Origin: Candidatus Omnitrophota bacterium
GTDB lineage: Bacteria > Omnitrophota > Gorgyraeia > Gorgyraeales > Gorgyraeaceae
Direction: 5' to 3'
DNA length: 39,392 nucleotides
Assembly: GCA_026387235.1 (NCBI GenBank)
Contig: JAPLMD010000045.1
Span: forward strand, 1 to 39,392
Positions 9,397-21,402 of this stretch are shown here, piece after piece (positions within the stretch are counted from its first letter, which is position 1; every line of letters begins with the position of its first letter). The notes below the pieces were generated by a model. That model was not told where the DNA came from. It did not search any database and was given only the letters and a program-made list of their open reading frames with translations. The translations under genes were made by a program, and so were the position numbers.

Positions 9397-10270
9397 TTTT
9401 ATAAATAGGATCAATAGAGCTATTAAATTGTCAGGCCGGGTTATAAAAGGCATAGGCGATGATGCGGCTGTTTTGAGGTACACAAAAGATAAATACATGC
9501 TTTTTACGGCTGACATGCTTGTAGAAGGAAAGCATTTTCATAAATGCGACAAGGCTGTGCTGGTAGGGAAAAAGGCCCTGTCTTGCAATATAAGCGACAT
9601 CGCGGCAATGGGAGGGTCGCCTAAATTTGCTGTTATTTCAGTAGGTTTTCCAGGTTCTCTGGATTTAAAATATGCAGATGAACTATATAAAGGCATAAGA
9701 AAAAGCGCAGATAGCTTCAAAGTTGATTTAGTGGGCGGAGATACGGTTGGTTCCGGTAAGATAATCATTAACATTGCCCTCATAGGAGAAGTTGAAAAAG
9801 AAAATTTAACATTAAGAAGCGGGGCAAAAGAGAATGACGCTATATTTGTTACCGGGAATATAGGCGGTTCGATAAAGCTTAAACATCTTAATTTTACTCC
9901 GCGGCTTGAAGAGGCAAGATTTTTAGTAAAAAATTTTAAGATTAATTCAATGATAGACGCGTCTGACGGGTTTTTGGCTGATCTGGGCCATATATTAGAA
10001 GAAAGCGATAAAGGCGCAGCGATCCTGGAAAAAGCAATACCTGTCTCTAAAAATGCGTCTAGGTTCGATTCGGCTATAAGAGACGGAGAGGATTTTGAAT
10101 TGATCTTTACGCTGCCTGAACGGCAAGCAGATAGGTTAGAAAACGCATGGTTGTTTAAAACAAGGCTTTCCAGGATCGGGCAGATATGCAATGGCCGTGA
10201 AGGACTTTCTCTTGTGAGAAAAAGCGGAAAATCAGAAAAAATTAAACCCGCCGGCTTTACTCACTTTTGA
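9368..10270 (+). CDS. thiL: Thiamine-monophosphate kinase
   Basis: GIGDDAAVL, TADMLVEGKHF, DISDIAAMGG-like (NISDIAAMGGSP). Confidence 0.9.
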   Translation: MKLKDLGEFNFINRINRAIKLSGRVIKGIGDDAAVLRYTKDKYMLFTADMLVEGKHFHKCDKAVLVGKKALSCNISDIAAMGGSPKFAVISVGFPGSLDLKYADELYKGIRKSADSFKVDLVGGDTVGSGKIIINIALIGEVEKENLTLRSGAKENDAIFVTGNIGGSIKLKHLNFTPRLEEARFLVKNFKINSMIDASDGFLADLGHILEESDKGAAILEKAIPVSKNASRFDSAIRDGEDFELIFTLPERQADRLENAWLFKTRLSRIGQICNGREGLSLVRKSGKSEKIKPAGFTHF

Positions 10271-10271
10271 T

Positions 10272-10691
10272 ATGATAACGAATAGCGCAAGTGAGACAAT
10301 ATTGGTTGGCGAGAAACTGGCTAAGACATTGAAGCCAGGGGATATGATTGCGCTTTCAGGAGATCTGGGGAGCGGCAAAACTACGTTTACAAAAGGCATT
10401 GGAAAAGGCCTTAGCATAAAAGATTCAAAACGTATAAACAGCCCGACGTTTGTTTTAATAAAGGAATACAATGGAAAAATTCCGCTGTACCACCTTGATC
10501 TGTACAGGCTGGATGATTTAAAAGAGATAGAAAATCTGGCCATAGAAGAATATATTTACGGGACCGGAGTTACTGTAATAGAATGGGCGGAGAAAATGAA
10601 GCATCTTTTGCCTAAAAAATATATATTGGTAAGATTTAAAATAAAAGGCGATAATAAAAGAGAGGTTGCGATTGAAGATTTTAGGGATTGA
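10272..10691 (+). CDS. tsaE: tRNA threonylcarbamoyladenosine biosynthesis ATPase TsaE
   Basis: LSGDLGSGKTTFTKGIGKGL, SPTFVLIKEY, HLDLYRL. Confidence 0.95.
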   Translation: MITNSASETILVGEKLAKTLKPGDMIALSGDLGSGKTTFTKGIGKGLSIKDSKRINSPTFVLIKEYNGKIPLYHLDLYRLDDLKEIENLAIEEYIYGTGVTVIEWAEKMKHLLPKKYILVRFKIKGDNKREVAIEDFRD

Positions 10692-11349
10692 TACAAGCTC
10701 AAAATTTTTGAACATTGCCTTGAGCGAAGATGAAGATATAATAAAAGAAGAATCTTATCTATTGGATAGAAAGCATGCCGGCCAGCTCGTGCCAAAAGTA
10801 ATGGGACTTCTGAAGAAATCCAGAGTGCCTATAAATAAGATAGATGCTTTTATAATAGGCCTTGGGCCGGGTTCGTTTACCGGATTAAGAATAGGCGTCA
10901 GCGCAATAAAAGGTTTCGGCATAGCTTCAGGAAAACCGTGCATCGGCGTGGCGAGCATGGACTCCATTGCCTGCAATGTAAGTGATAAAGATAAAGACGT
11001 TGTCCCTATAATAGACGCAAAAAGGGGGCAGGTTTATTCCGCTATTTACAGAAGGCAAGGCGGCCTGGTTGTGAGATTATCGGATTATATGGTATTGCCT
11101 ATAGATAAGTTGATGGCCAAGATAAAAACGCAGCCTGTTTTTTTAGGCGACGGCGTGTCTCTTTACAGGAATGATATATTGAGTATAAATAAAAAAGCGA
11201 TATTTTTAGAAGAAAAATACTGGTATCCAGGCGCGGGAAATCTTATCAAGCTGGGTTTCTCAAGAGTCAAAAAAGCAAAAAAAACCAATATGAATAAACT
11301 TACGCCTTTATACCTGTATCCTGAAGATTGCCAGGTGAAAAAAACATGA
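10666..11349 (+). CDS. tsaB: tRNA threonylcarbamoyladenosine biosynthesis protein TsaB (exact start uncertain; TTG at 10666 or 10672)
   Basis: LGIDTSSKFLNIAL, GLGPGSFTGLRIGVSAIKG. Confidence 0.92.
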   Translation: MRLKILGIDTSSKFLNIALSEDEDIIKEESYLLDRKHAGQLVPKVMGLLKKSRVPINKIDAFIIGLGPGSFTGLRIGVSAIKGFGIASGKPCIGVASMDSIACNVSDKDKDVVPIIDAKRGQVYSAIYRRQGGLVVRLSDYMVLPIDKLMAKIKTQPVFLGDGVSLYRNDILSINKKAIFLEEKYWYPGAGNLIKLGFSRVKKAKKTNMNKLTPLYLYPEDCQVKKT

Positions 11350-12458
11350 GATTTTACAGGCCTACATTTGCGGAAATAGATCTGGATGCTATCCGCCATA
11401 ATTTGGAGATAGTGAGTCATATTGTCAGGGATGATACGCAGATACTAGGGGTCGTAAAAGCAGACGCCTATGGCCATGGGATGATAGATGTCTCAAAGGC
11501 TATCGTGGATTACGTGGATTATTTTGGAGTTGCGTCTATTGACGAAGCAGCCAGCCTGCGCGAGATAGGCATAAAAAAGCCTATACTTGTGATAGGCGCT
11601 ATTTTGCCGGAGGAGATAGAAGGCGTTCTGAGGTTTAACTTGATTCAGACGGTTTCTGACCTGGATGTGCCTAAAAGGCTTTCCAAGCTTGCCGGGGCAA
11701 AAAATAAAACAGTAAAAGTGCACGTAAAAATAGATACCGGCATGGGCCGTCTCGGGTTTTGGCACGAGGAGGCAATAGATTTTATAAAGAAAATAGCCAG
11801 GTTGAAAAATATTATTATAGACGGTATTTTTACCCATTTTCCGAACGCGGAAGCAGACAAGGTTTTCACGCATAACCAGATAAAGAATTTCAAGCGCCTG
11901 GTAGAAGATTTGTGGGATAATAATATATACATACCTATAAAGCATACCGCAAACAGTATGGGCCTTATAGATTTTAAAGATAGCCACATGAACATGGTGA
12001 GACCCGGCCTCATGATGTACGGCATATATCCCAAGGAAAGCCTGATGAAGAATATACTTTTAAGGCCAGCGCTTACTTTGAAAACAAAGATTACTTATCT
12101 GAAATCAATGCCTAAGGGCCGCGGCATAAGTTATGGCATGACTTACGTGACTCGTAAACCTACAAAGATAGCTACGATACCCGTTGGCTATGGCGACGGA
12201 TATTCAAGGCATTTTTCAAATAAAGCCGAGGTTTTAATAAATGGCAGCCGCTGTCCTGTAGTAGGCAGGGTTTGCATGGATATGTGCATGGTAGATGTGG
12301 GGCATTTAAAAAATGTAAAAGTAGGCGATGATGTAATTCTTATAGGCAGTCAAGGTAAGGAGATTATAAGGGCGGAAGAATTAGCCGGGCTTATAAACAC
12401 CATACCTTACGAGGTATTGTGTAATATAGGCCATCGCGTTCCGCGGATATACAAATAG
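11346..12458 (+). CDS. alr: Alanine racemase
   Basis: VVKADAYGHG PLP lysine motif, CMDMCMVDV; ATG 11346 preferred. Confidence 0.95.
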   Translation: MRFYRPTFAEIDLDAIRHNLEIVSHIVRDDTQILGVVKADAYGHGMIDVSKAIVDYVDYFGVASIDEAASLREIGIKKPILVIGAILPEEIEGVLRFNLIQTVSDLDVPKRLSKLAGAKNKTVKVHVKIDTGMGRLGFWHEEAIDFIKKIARLKNIIIDGIFTHFPNAEADKVFTHNQIKNFKRLVEDLWDNNIYIPIKHTANSMGLIDFKDSHMNMVRPGLMMYGIYPKESLMKNILLRPALTLKTKITYLKSMPKGRGISYGMTYVTRKPTKIATIPVGYGDGYSRHFSNKAEVLINGSRCPVVGRVCMDMCMVDVGHLKNVKVGDDVILIGSQGKEIIRAEELAGLINTIPYEVLCNIGHRVPRIYK

Positions 12459-12469
12459 AGGAGGGATAT

Positions 12470-12943
12470 ATGTCTGAAGGCACTTTTTTAACGAGAGAAG
12501 GATGCGATAGGCTTAAAGAGGAATTAAAAATACTTAAAACTGTAAAGCGCAAAGAAATAGCAAACGCCCTTGAAAAAGCAAGGCAGATGGGAGATTTAAG
12601 CGAAAATGCGGAATACGATTCCGCGAAGCAGTCGCAGGCAATAAATGAAAAAAGGATTAACGAACTTGAGGAAAAGATTCTGACTGCCAGGATCCTGGAT
12701 AACGAAAGCATATCTTCGGATAAGGCATACATAGGCGCCAAGTTAAAATTAGTAGACATAGATTCAAAAGAAGAAATAAATTATATGTTGGTGACTGAGG
12801 ATGAGGCTGATTATGCGGAAGGCAAGATTTCTATTTCTTCTCCGGTGGGAAAGGCGATTTTGGGCTGTAAAACAGGCGATATAGTTAATATAAAAGTACC
12901 CGCGGGAACTTTGAGATATAAAATCATCTGTATATCCAGATAA
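12470..12943 (+). CDS. greA: Transcription elongation factor GreA
   Basis: LTREGCDRLKEELKIL, ARQMGDLSENAEYDSAK. Confidence 0.95.
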   Translation: MSEGTFLTREGCDRLKEELKILKTVKRKEIANALEKARQMGDLSENAEYDSAKQSQAINEKRINELEEKILTARILDNESISSDKAYIGAKLKLVDIDSKEEINYMLVTEDEADYAEGKISISSPVGKAILGCKTGDIVNIKVPAGTLRYKIICISR

Positions 12944-13032
12944 CAAAATTGTATTGAATTTTATCTGTTAAAATGAGATAATAAAAAGTCAATGGCTATA
13001 GATTTTAAACCAGCCATAGAAAAGGAGATGTC

Positions 13033-14007
13033 ATGCGTATTAGGAACGCTTGGTTTTTGGCAGCAGCGGCAGCAATGTTAACATTATCTTGCGTTGTTTC
13101 TTCGAATGCAGCTTCCCAGAAGGAAAATTTTGCAGCAAAGGTTAACGGCGCAGGAATTAAGGCAGTTACGTTAGATGCAGCGGTTAATAATTATATAGAA
13201 AACCAGAAAATGTTCGGGGTCATCGTAAAGGATGAGGAAAAGGATAAATTAAAAAAGGATATTCTTAACGAGCTTGTATCTGCGGAATTGTTATATCAGG
13301 CAAGCCAGAAGGCAGACCTGGGAGACCTGAGCAAAGATGCTGACAGCCAGCTGGAAAATATTAAAAAGGGCTTTGGTTCTGACCAGGAATTTCAGAAGGT
13401 CTTGAAGGAAAGAGGTATTGAGATAAAAGACCTGAAGGAAGACATTAAAAAAGGCATTTACATAAATGCGTACTTGGAAAAGAACATCTTTCCTAAATTA
13501 AGCCCTGTGACAGAAGATGAAAAAAAGCAGGAATATGAAACCAATAAAGATAAGTTAAATGTTCCTGATGAGGTAAAGGCGAGCCACGTGCTCATAAAAG
13601 TAGAAGAGAAGGCAACGCCGGAAGAAAAACAGAAGGCAAGAGAAAAGATAGATGCTTTAAGGGCCAGGGCGATGTCTGGCGAGGATTTTATGAAGCTTGC
13701 TAAAGAAAATTCACAAGACGGCTCAGCTTCTAACGGCGGAGACCTTGGCTATTTCAAAAAAGGCGATATGGTGAAGCCTTTTGAAGATACAGCTTTCGGC
13801 CTTGAAAAAGACCAGATAAGTCCTGTGATTGAGACTCAGTTTGGCTATCATGTGCTAAAGGTAACGGATAAAAAAGCTGCTCACACTTTAACATATGAAG
13901 AGGTTTCTAAAGATATAGAAAAATTTTTAATGAATAAACACAGGAGAGACGAGGTAAATAAAGCCGTAGAGTTGTTAAAGAAAGACGCCAAGATAGATAT
14001 AATGTAA
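13033..14007 (+). CDS. Exported parvulin-type peptidyl-prolyl isomerase (SurA/PrsA-like)
   Basis: N-terminal signal sequence; VKASHVLIKVEEKA...GGDLGYFKKGDMVKPFE...TQFGYHVLKV. Confidence 0.9.
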   Translation: MRIRNAWFLAAAAAMLTLSCVVSSNAASQKENFAAKVNGAGIKAVTLDAAVNNYIENQKMFGVIVKDEEKDKLKKDILNELVSAELLYQASQKADLGDLSKDADSQLENIKKGFGSDQEFQKVLKERGIEIKDLKEDIKKGIYINAYLEKNIFPKLSPVTEDEKKQEYETNKDKLNVPDEVKASHVLIKVEEKATPEEKQKAREKIDALRARAMSGEDFMKLAKENSQDGSASNGGDLGYFKKGDMVKPFEDTAFGLEKDQISPVIETQFGYHVLKVTDKKAAHTLTYEEVSKDIEKFLMNKHRRDEVNKAVELLKKDAKIDIM

Positions 14008-14033
14008 ATTAAACAATTAAAGCCGGAGTTATT

Positions 14034-15686
14034 ATGCGAAGCGATATTATCAAGAAAGGTATCTCTAAGGCAGGCAACAGAGCTCTTTTATACGCCACAG
14101 GCGCGTGCTGTAATGATCTGAAAAAACCTTTTATAGGCATAGCGTCCAGTTTTACAGATCTTATACCCGGCCATATGCATATGCGGACGCTGGAGCGTTC
14201 TATTGAAAACGGTGTTTACGCCGGCGGAGGCAAGCCTTTTATTTTCGGGATACCCGGTATATGCGATGGTATTGCGATGGGCCATTCAGGCATGAGATAT
14301 TCTCTTGCGTCCAGAGAACTGATAGCGGACATGGTAGAAACAATCGCAGGCGCGTATTTGCTCGACGGCCTTGTACTTTTAACCAATTGCGACAAGATTA
14401 CTCCTGGCATGTTAATGGCCAGCGCCAGGATGAATATACCGACTATTATTGTTACGGCAGGCCCGATGCTGACAGGCCATTATAAAGGAAGGCGGCTGGA
14501 TCTTGTAAGAGATACTTTTGAAGCTGTGGGAAAATTCAAAAAAGGCGAGATTTCAAAAGAAGATATGGATGAACTGGAGATGAATGCTTGTCCCGGGCCG
14601 GGTTCGTGCCAAGGCCTTTTTACAGCTAATACAATGAGCTGTCTTACAGAGACAATGGGCATGTCTTTAATAGGGTGCGGCACATCTCTCGCTGTATCCA
14701 GCAAAAAAATGAGAATAGCATTTGAGAGCGGAAAGAGGATAATCGAGCTTGTTTCAAGAAATGTAAAACCGCGCTATATCATGAATAAAAAAGCATTCCT
14801 GAACGCAATAATGGTGGATATGGCGCTTGGAGGATCTACAAATACGGTTTTGCACCTTACTGCAATAGCCAAAGAAGCAGGGGTTCAATTGCCGCTTGAC
14901 ATATTTGACAAGATAAGCAGGGCTACTCCCAAGATATCCGATTTAAGGCCCGGAGGAGAATATTTTCTGGAAGATCTGGAGGCTGCAGGAGGGATGCCCG
15001 GTGTTTTAAAAAGGCTTGAGACAAAATTAAGCGATAACCCTACTGTGAGCGGTTTATCAATAAAAGAAATCGCAAGGCTAAGCAGGGTCTTTAACGAAGA
15101 GGTCATAAGGCCTTTGGATAATCCTTATAAGGCAGAAGGCGGTATCGCTATATTAAAAGGTAACATTGCTCCGGAAGGTTGCGTTGTAAAACAGGGCGCA
15201 GTGAGCGAAGAGGCAATGTTTTTTAAAGGCAGCGCAAAGGTGTTTAACTCTGAAGAAGATTCAATGTCCGCTATCTTAGGCGGGAAGATTAAAAAAGGCG
15301 ACGTGATTGTAATCAGATATGAGGGCCCTGCCGGAGGGCCTGGCATGAGAGAAATGCTTTCTCCTACGTCGGCAATAGTAGGGATGGGTTTATCAAATGA
15401 CGTGGCGCTTATCACGGACGGAAGATTTTCAGGCGGAACAAGAGGGCCGTGCATAGGGCATGTTTCTCCGGAAGCCAGCAAAGGCGGCCCCATAGCCATA
15501 ATTAAAGATAGGGACGTTATTACGATAGATATAAAAAATAGGCGCATAGACGTGGATCTGTCCGAGCCTGAAATAGAAAAGCGTCTTAAAAGATGCAAGG
15601 CTCCTAAACCAAAGGTCACGAGCGGTTGGCTTTCAAGATACAGCCGAATGGTGTCGTCTGCGTCTAAAGGCGCGATATTAGAGTAA
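14034..15686 (+). CDS. ilvD: Dihydroxy-acid dehydratase
   Basis: [42 protein letters not shown]. Confidence 0.96.
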   Translation: MRSDIIKKGISKAGNRALLYATGACCNDLKKPFIGIASSFTDLIPGHMHMRTLERSIENGVYAGGGKPFIFGIPGICDGIAMGHSGMRYSLASRELIADMVETIAGAYLLDGLVLLTNCDKITPGMLMASARMNIPTIIVTAGPMLTGHYKGRRLDLVRDTFEAVGKFKKGEISKEDMDELEMNACPGPGSCQGLFTANTMSCLTETMGMSLIGCGTSLAVSSKKMRIAFESGKRIIELVSRNVKPRYIMNKKAFLNAIMVDMALGGSTNTVLHLTAIAKEAGVQLPLDIFDKISRATPKISDLRPGGEYFLEDLEAAGGMPGVLKRLETKLSDNPTVSGLSIKEIARLSRVFNEEVIRPLDNPYKAEGGIAILKGNIAPEGCVVKQGAVSEEAMFFKGSAKVFNSEEDSMSAILGGKIKKGDVIVIRYEGPAGGPGMREMLSPTSAIVGMGLSNDVALITDGRFSGGTRGPCIGHVSPEASKGGPIAIIKDRDVITIDIKNRRIDVDLSEPEIEKRLKRCKAPKPKVTSGWLSRYSRMVSSASKGAILE

Positions 15687-15691
15687 CCATG

Positions 15692-15735
15692 GTCCACCTG
15701 CCAGGTGAGCCAATTGGCTCACCTGGCAGGTGGAC
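15692..15735. repeat. 44-bp perfect palindrome filling the ilvD-ilvB gap
   Basis: GTCCACCTGCCAGGTGAGCCAATTGGCTCACCTGGCAGGTGGAC is its own reverse complement. Confidence 0.95.
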
Positions 15736-15747
15736 AAAGGTAAAAAT

Positions 15748-17421
15748 ATGAAAATGAACGGTGCGAAAATATTAATAGAATCTTTGAAAGGAGAAGGCGT
15801 TGAAATAATATTCGGCTATCCGGGCGGCCAGGTACTGCCTATATTTGATGCTTTATATGACGCTGATATGAAATTTATATTGACCAGGCACGAACAGGGC
15901 GCGGCTCATGCGGCAGACGGATATGCCCGCGCGACAGGAAAAGTCGGCGTGTGCCTTGCGACTTCCGGTCCGGGCGCCACGAATCTTACTACCGGCATTG
16001 CTAACGCATACATGGATTCTATACCAATGATAGCGATTACCGGACAGGTCAAGTCATTTCTTATCGGAAATGACGCGTTTCAGGAAGCAGATATTACAGG
16101 TGTTACGCGGTCAATAACAAAACATAATTATCTGGTCAAAGATGTTAAAGATCTCGCTAGGACTATACGCGAAGCTTTTTATATTGCTTCAAGCGGAAGG
16201 CCGGGGCCGGTTTTAATTGATATACCTTCGGATATTCAGCAGCAGGAGACAGAGTTTATATGGCCTAAGGAAATTGAAATCAGAAGTTATAAACCGACTT
16301 GTTTTGGCCATCCGGGCCAGATTAAAAAGGCAGCCAAGCTGATCGCCTCTGCTAAAAAGCCTCTTATCTATGCAGGCGGCGGAGTTATTACATCAGGCGC
16401 TTATCATGAATTAAGAAAACTGACAGAAAAACTCAATGCCCCTATTACGTGGACATTGATGGGAATAGGGTGTTTTCCTGCTACGCACAGGCTTTCTCTA
16501 GGCATGCTTGGCATGCACGGGACAGCTTACGCCAATCACGCTACTATGGAGGCAGATTTGATTATTGCCGTTGGCGCGCGTTTTGACGATAGGGTTACTG
16601 GACGCCTTGATAAATTCGCGCCTTACGCAAAGGTTATACATATTGATATTGACCCTACTTCCATAAGTAAAAATGTGAGAGTGGATATACCAATCGTGGG
16701 AGATGCAAAGAATATTTTAGGCCAATTGATAGAGGATATAAATAAGCTGCCCGATACATCTGAATGGCTTAAGACCGTTGAATCCTGGAGGAAAAGGTAT
16801 CCGCTTAAATATCATGATAAGAAAGATGTAATAAAACCGCAGTATGTAGTAGAGCAGATTTACGAGGTTACTAAAGGAAACGCTGTCATTACAACAGAGG
16901 TCGGTCAGAATCAGATGTGGGCTGCCCAGTGGTATAAATACGATTATCCGCGCACCTTTATTTCATCAGGCGGGCTGGGCACCATGGGATTCGGTTTTCC
17001 GGCTGCAATGGGCGCAAAAATAGGAATGCCCGATAAAATAGTCTTTGATATAGCAGGAGACGGTTCGATACAGATGAATATACAGGAGCTTGCTACCTGT
17101 GTTTGCAATAAGATAAACGTCAAGGTGGCGATATTAAATAATGGTTATCTCGGCATGGTAAGACAGTGGCAGGAGTTATTTTATAAAAAGAGATACTCCT
17201 ACACTACTTTAGCGAATCCTGATTTTGTGAAATTGGCTGAAAGTTACGGAGCGGCCGGCATACGCGTTACAAAAAAAGAAGATGTCCGCAAAGCGATTGA
17301 AAAGGCTATTTCTATAGATAACGTAGTGTTTATTGATTTCAAGGTAGAGGAAGAAGAAAACGTGTTTCCCATGGTTCCTGCAGGTGAGGCATTGAATAGA
17401 ATGATAGAGGGATTAGCGTGA
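15748..17421 (+). CDS. ilvB: Acetolactate synthase large subunit
   Basis: TPP enzyme: [48 protein letters not shown] 15748 preferred. Confidence 0.95.
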   Translation: MKMNGAKILIESLKGEGVEIIFGYPGGQVLPIFDALYDADMKFILTRHEQGAAHAADGYARATGKVGVCLATSGPGATNLTTGIANAYMDSIPMIAITGQVKSFLIGNDAFQEADITGVTRSITKHNYLVKDVKDLARTIREAFYIASSGRPGPVLIDIPSDIQQQETEFIWPKEIEIRSYKPTCFGHPGQIKKAAKLIASAKKPLIYAGGGVITSGAYHELRKLTEKLNAPITWTLMGIGCFPATHRLSLGMLGMHGTAYANHATMEADLIIAVGARFDDRVTGRLDKFAPYAKVIHIDIDPTSISKNVRVDIPIVGDAKNILGQLIEDINKLPDTSEWLKTVESWRKRYPLKYHDKKDVIKPQYVVEQIYEVTKGNAVITTEVGQNQMWAAQWYKYDYPRTFISSGGLGTMGFGFPAAMGAKIGMPDKIVFDIAGDGSIQMNIQELATCVCNKINVKVAILNNGYLGMVRQWQELFYKKRYSYTTLANPDFVKLAESYGAAGIRVTKKEDVRKAIEKAISIDNVVFIDFKVEEEENVFPMVPAGEALNRMIEGLA

Positions 17422-17894
17422 TGAGGCATACTATTTCTGTTTTAGTCGAAAATAAATTCGGAGTGCTCGCGCGCGTAGCAGGCTTATTCAGCGCGCGCGG
17501 TTATAATATAGCGTCTCTGGCAGTATCTGAGACCATGGATCCAACTATCTCCTGTATGACAATGGTAGTAGAGGCAGAGGACGAAAAGATATTGGAGCAG
17601 ATAAAAAAGCAGCTCAATAAGCTGATAGATGTTATCATTGTCACTGATTTTACCAAGAAAGGCCATGTTGACAGGGAACTTATACTGGTAAAAATAGGTT
17701 ATTCTGCAAAAGATAAGCCCAGATTGGACGCTGTTCTTAATAAAACAGGCGCAAAGGCGGTTCAGCGGCTAGATGATAATGCTATTATTGAGATGATGGG
17801 CGGCCAGGATGGAATTAAGGAATTACTGGACGGTTTGAAACAATTTGGGATAAAAGAATTGGTTAGAAGCGGGCGTATCGCAATATCTAAGTAG
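17418..17894 (+). CDS. ilvN: Acetolactate synthase small (regulatory) subunit
   Basis: ACT domain [30 protein letters not shown]. Confidence 0.95.
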   Translation: MMRHTISVLVENKFGVLARVAGLFSARGYNIASLAVSETMDPTISCMTMVVEAEDEKILEQIKKQLNKLIDVIIVTDFTKKGHVDRELILVKIGYSAKDKPRLDAVLNKTGAKAVQRLDDNAIIEMMGGQDGIKELLDGLKQFGIKELVRSGRIAISK

Positions 17895-17938
17895 GGCACG
17901 CTTTAGTGCGCCAAAACTTAAAACAATAGGAGGCGGTA

Positions 17939-18931
17939 ATGTTGAAGATCTATTATGATAAGGATGCGGATCTAGATATCCTTAAAGGTAAAAAGGTGGC
18001 TATTATAGGATATGGAATTCAAGGCAGAGGCCAGGCATTGAATTTACGAGACAGCGGCGTGGATGTAGTCGTGAGCGAATTGGAAGGTACGGATAATTAT
18101 AAACTTGCTGTGCAGGATGGTTTTAAGCCTGTGTCTGTCAGCGAAGCTGCGAAACTCGGAGATATAATACAGATACTTACTCAGGACCATGTGCAGGCGC
18201 AAGTATATAAAGAATATATAAAGCCTAACCTGAAAAAAGGAAAGGCATTATGTTTTTCTCACGGATTTAACATTCATTTTAAACAGATAAAACCTTCGAA
18301 GAATGTAGATGTATTTATGGTGGCTCCGAAAGGCCCCGGAGCATTGGTGAGAAAGATGTATGAAGAAGGCAAGGGTGTTCCTTCTTTAGTTGCGATATTC
18401 CAGGATGCGACAGGCAATGCATTAAAATTAGCTTTAGCTTACGCAAAGGGATTGGGCGCGACTAAGGCAGGCGTGATAGAAACGACTTTTAAAGAAGAGA
18501 CAGAGACAGATCTTTTCGGGGAACAGGCAGTTTTGTGCGGCGGGGCGAGTGAGTTGATAAAAGCGGGGTTTGATACATTGATAGAAGCAGGGTATCAGCC
18601 TGAGATCGCGTATTTTGAAGTATTACATGAATTAAAACTGATAACGGATCTTATTCAGGAAACAGGGATTGCAGGCATGAGGAGAAGAGTTTCTAATACC
18701 GCATGTTATGGGGATTTAACGCGCGGCAAAAGGGTTATTACAGAAAGAACCAGAAAAGAGATGAAAAAGATTTTAAAGGAAATCCAGAAAGGCAAATTTG
18801 CAAGGGAGTGGATAAGAGAGAATGAGGCAGGAAGGCCGAATTTTAACAAGCTGTTAAAAGAAGGCGATGAACATCAGATCGAGGCAGTGGGTAAGTCGCT
18901 CAGAGAAATGATGCCTTGGATGAAAAAATAA
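17939..18931 (+). CDS. ilvC: Ketol-acid reductoisomerase
   Basis: [37 protein letters not shown]. Confidence 0.96.
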   Translation: MLKIYYDKDADLDILKGKKVAIIGYGIQGRGQALNLRDSGVDVVVSELEGTDNYKLAVQDGFKPVSVSEAAKLGDIIQILTQDHVQAQVYKEYIKPNLKKGKALCFSHGFNIHFKQIKPSKNVDVFMVAPKGPGALVRKMYEEGKGVPSLVAIFQDATGNALKLALAYAKGLGATKAGVIETTFKEETETDLFGEQAVLCGGASELIKAGFDTLIEAGYQPEIAYFEVLHELKLITDLIQETGIAGMRRRVSNTACYGDLTRGKRVITERTRKEMKKILKEIQKGKFAREWIRENEAGRPNFNKLLKEGDEHQIEAVGKSLREMMPWMKK

Positions 18932-18938
18932 AAGTATT

Positions 18939-20483
18939 ATGAAACGAATAATTATTTTTGACACAACTTTAAGAGACGGGGAGCAGTCGCCCGGGGCCAG
19001 CTTGGACGTGAATTCTAAAGTAGAAATAGCCATGCAGCTCGCGAGATTAGGCGTTGACGTTATTGAGGCTGGTTTTCCGATTGCTTCAAAAGGTGATTTC
19101 AACGCTGTTCACAAGGTGGCTGGTTCAGTAAAAGGCGTTTCGATCTGCGGGCTCGCAAGAGCCATTAAATCAGATATTGAGGTTTGCGCGAGAGCGGTTG
19201 CGCCTGCCAAGAGGCCGAGAATCCATATTTTTCTGGCTACTTCAAAAATTCACATGCAGTACAAGCTGAAGAAAGCTGAATCCGAGATATTAAAACTTGC
19301 GGTCTGGGCTGTAGAATACGGCCGTAAATTCTGCGATGACGTGGAGTTTTCTCCGGAAGACGCTTCGCGTTCAGACAGGGATTTTCTCTGTAAGGTAGTA
19401 GAATCTGTTATAAAAGCAGGCGCGAAAACAGTAAACATTCCTGATACCGTAGGCTATTCGATGCCCGTGGAATTCGGCAGTCTTATAAATACCATAAAAA
19501 CCAAAGTTTCAAATATAGATAAAGCTATTATCAGCGTCCACTGCCACAATGACTTAGGTCTCGGCGTAAGCAATTCGCTTTCCGCGATACAGAACGGGGC
19601 AGAGCAGATAGAATGCACCATAAACGGCATCGGAGAAAGGGCCGGCAATGCTTCCCTGGAAGAGATAGTAATGGCTCTTGATACCCGCAAGGACTTATTC
19701 GATGCAGGCACTTCAATAAATAAAAAAGAACTCTATAAGACCAGCCGTCTTGTCAGTAAGCTTACCGGTATCGTTGTTCAGCCGAATAAGGCAATAGTGG
19801 GTCAGAATGCTTTTGCCCACGAATCAGGTATTCATCAGGATGGCATATTAAAGAAACGTTCTACTTATGAAATAATAAGACCGCAGGATGTTGGTTTTGG
19901 CGGGACAAAACTTGTCCTGGGGAAACATTCTGGCAGGCATGCCTTTAATGAAAGATTGCGGAAACTTGGTTTTGAGCTGAATGAGGCGGAATTATTAAAG
20001 GCATTTGAACGTTTCAAGGCGCTTGCAGATAAGAAAAAAGAGATATTTAATGAAGATCTTTTGTCGATAGTCGAGGACGGCATAGTGTCTATCCCGGAGA
20101 CCTACCGTCTGGAGGATTTAAGCATAGTCAGCGGAAATAAAATCACCCCAAAAGCTACTATAGGCCTCACGAAAAGCGCAAAAGTATTTAAAAAGACTTC
20201 TTCTGGCGATGGCCCTGTGGACGCATGTTATAAAGCCATAGACGCGATAACGGGTTTAAAATGTAAGCTCCTGGACTACTCCTTAAAATCTATTACGGGC
20301 GGCAAGGACGCGCTGGGCGAAGTCACAGTCAGAATCAAATCTAATAAAGATGAAGTCTACGGCAGGGGCACCTCTACAGATATCATAGAGGCTAGCGCAA
20401 AGGCATACGTGAACGCGGTCAATAAATTGATTTTCAGCCGCTTGCGTAAAGCAAATCCTGAATCCGCAAAATTAAAATTGTAA
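18939..20483 (+). CDS. leuA: 2-isopropylmalate synthase
   Basis: [53 protein letters not shown]-terminal LeuA dimer domain. Confidence 0.95.
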   Translation: MKRIIIFDTTLRDGEQSPGASLDVNSKVEIAMQLARLGVDVIEAGFPIASKGDFNAVHKVAGSVKGVSICGLARAIKSDIEVCARAVAPAKRPRIHIFLATSKIHMQYKLKKAESEILKLAVWAVEYGRKFCDDVEFSPEDASRSDRDFLCKVVESVIKAGAKTVNIPDTVGYSMPVEFGSLINTIKTKVSNIDKAIISVHCHNDLGLGVSNSLSAIQNGAEQIECTINGIGERAGNASLEEIVMALDTRKDLFDAGTSINKKELYKTSRLVSKLTGIVVQPNKAIVGQNAFAHESGIHQDGILKKRSTYEIIRPQDVGFGGTKLVLGKHSGRHAFNERLRKLGFELNEAELLKAFERFKALADKKKEIFNEDLLSIVEDGIVSIPETYRLEDLSIVSGNKITPKATIGLTKSAKVFKKTSSGDGPVDACYKAIDAITGLKCKLLDYSLKSITGGKDALGEVTVRIKSNKDEVYGRGTSTDIIEASAKAYVNAVNKLIFSRLRKANPESAKLKL

Positions 20484-20487
20484 AATA

Positions 20488-21384
20488 ATGAATATATACG
20501 GCGTTATCGGCTGGCCTGTAAAACATAGTTTATCGCCCGCAATGCATAATGCTGCGTTTAAAGAGTCAGGCATTAATGCTGAATACGAATTATTTCCTGT
20601 AAAGCCCGAAGAATTAGAAGATTTTATTCTTAACAGGAAAGATGTGGTTGGGTTTAATATAACCGTGCCGCATAAAATACGGGCAAAAGAGATTGTAGAT
20701 AATAATTTTTCTGGAAATAAGAATGCAAAATTAATAGAAGAAGATTTGTATTATGTCAAGCTGACAGGCGCTATAAACACTGTAAAAAGAAATGGCGGCA
20801 GCTTAGAGTATAGGAATACCGATGCGCCTGGTTTTTTAAGGGCATTAAGAGAAGATTTGAAATTTGATACAAAAAATAAAAGCGCTTTACTTATTGGATG
20901 CGGTGGAGCAGGCAGGGCAATTATAGCTGCTTTGAGCTGGAAAGGTATGAATTTAAATAAGATATATGTATACGAATTAAATAAAGGCCAGGTTGATGCC
21001 GCAAAAAATCATTTTTTAACATTATCAGAGAAATGGCAGGATATTTTAAAGAAAAAAATAGAGTTTATATCTTTGGAAGAAATAGCCGTGCAAATAAAAA
21101 AAAGCCAATTGTTAGTTAACGCATCTCCTATAGGCATGAAAGAAGGAGATTTGCCGGTTATAGATAAAAAATTGCTGCACAAAGATTTGTCTGTATACGA
21201 TGTAGTTTATAATAGAGAAACAGAGCTGGTTAAAGACGCAAAGTTGCTTGGCTTGCGCTGCGCAAGCGGCTTGGGAATGCTTTTATACCAGGGCGCTCAT
21301 GCTTTTGAATTCTGGACAGAAAAAAAAGCGCCGATAGAAGTCATGAGAAGAGCGCTTAAAAGCGCAATTGAAATAAACAAATAA
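20488..21384 (+). CDS. aroE: Shikimate dehydrogenase
   Basis: YGVIGWPVKHSLSPAMHNAAF, GFNITVPHK, LLIGCGGAGRAI. Confidence 0.95.
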   Translation: MNIYGVIGWPVKHSLSPAMHNAAFKESGINAEYELFPVKPEELEDFILNRKDVVGFNITVPHKIRAKEIVDNNFSGNKNAKLIEEDLYYVKLTGAINTVKRNGGSLEYRNTDAPGFLRALREDLKFDTKNKSALLIGCGGAGRAIIAALSWKGMNLNKIYVYELNKGQVDAAKNHFLTLSEKWQDILKKKIEFISLEEIAVQIKKSQLLVNASPIGMKEGDLPVIDKKLLHKDLSVYDVVYNRETELVKDAKLLGLRCASGLGMLLYQGAHAFEFWTEKKAPIEVMRRALKSAIEINK

Positions 21385-21402
21385 CAGATTGGAATTTTTA
21401 AT

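Noticed and set aside
14008-14033. Leader peptide attenuator or T-box before ilvD
   Set aside because: Only 26 nt separate the PPIase gene and ilvD; no Val/Leu/Ile-rich leader or T-box sequence.
17895-17938. Short hairpin GGCACGC-ttta-GTGCGCC between ilvN and ilvC
   Set aside because: Stem is imperfect and short, no second copy noticed; not enough to call a repeat or terminator.
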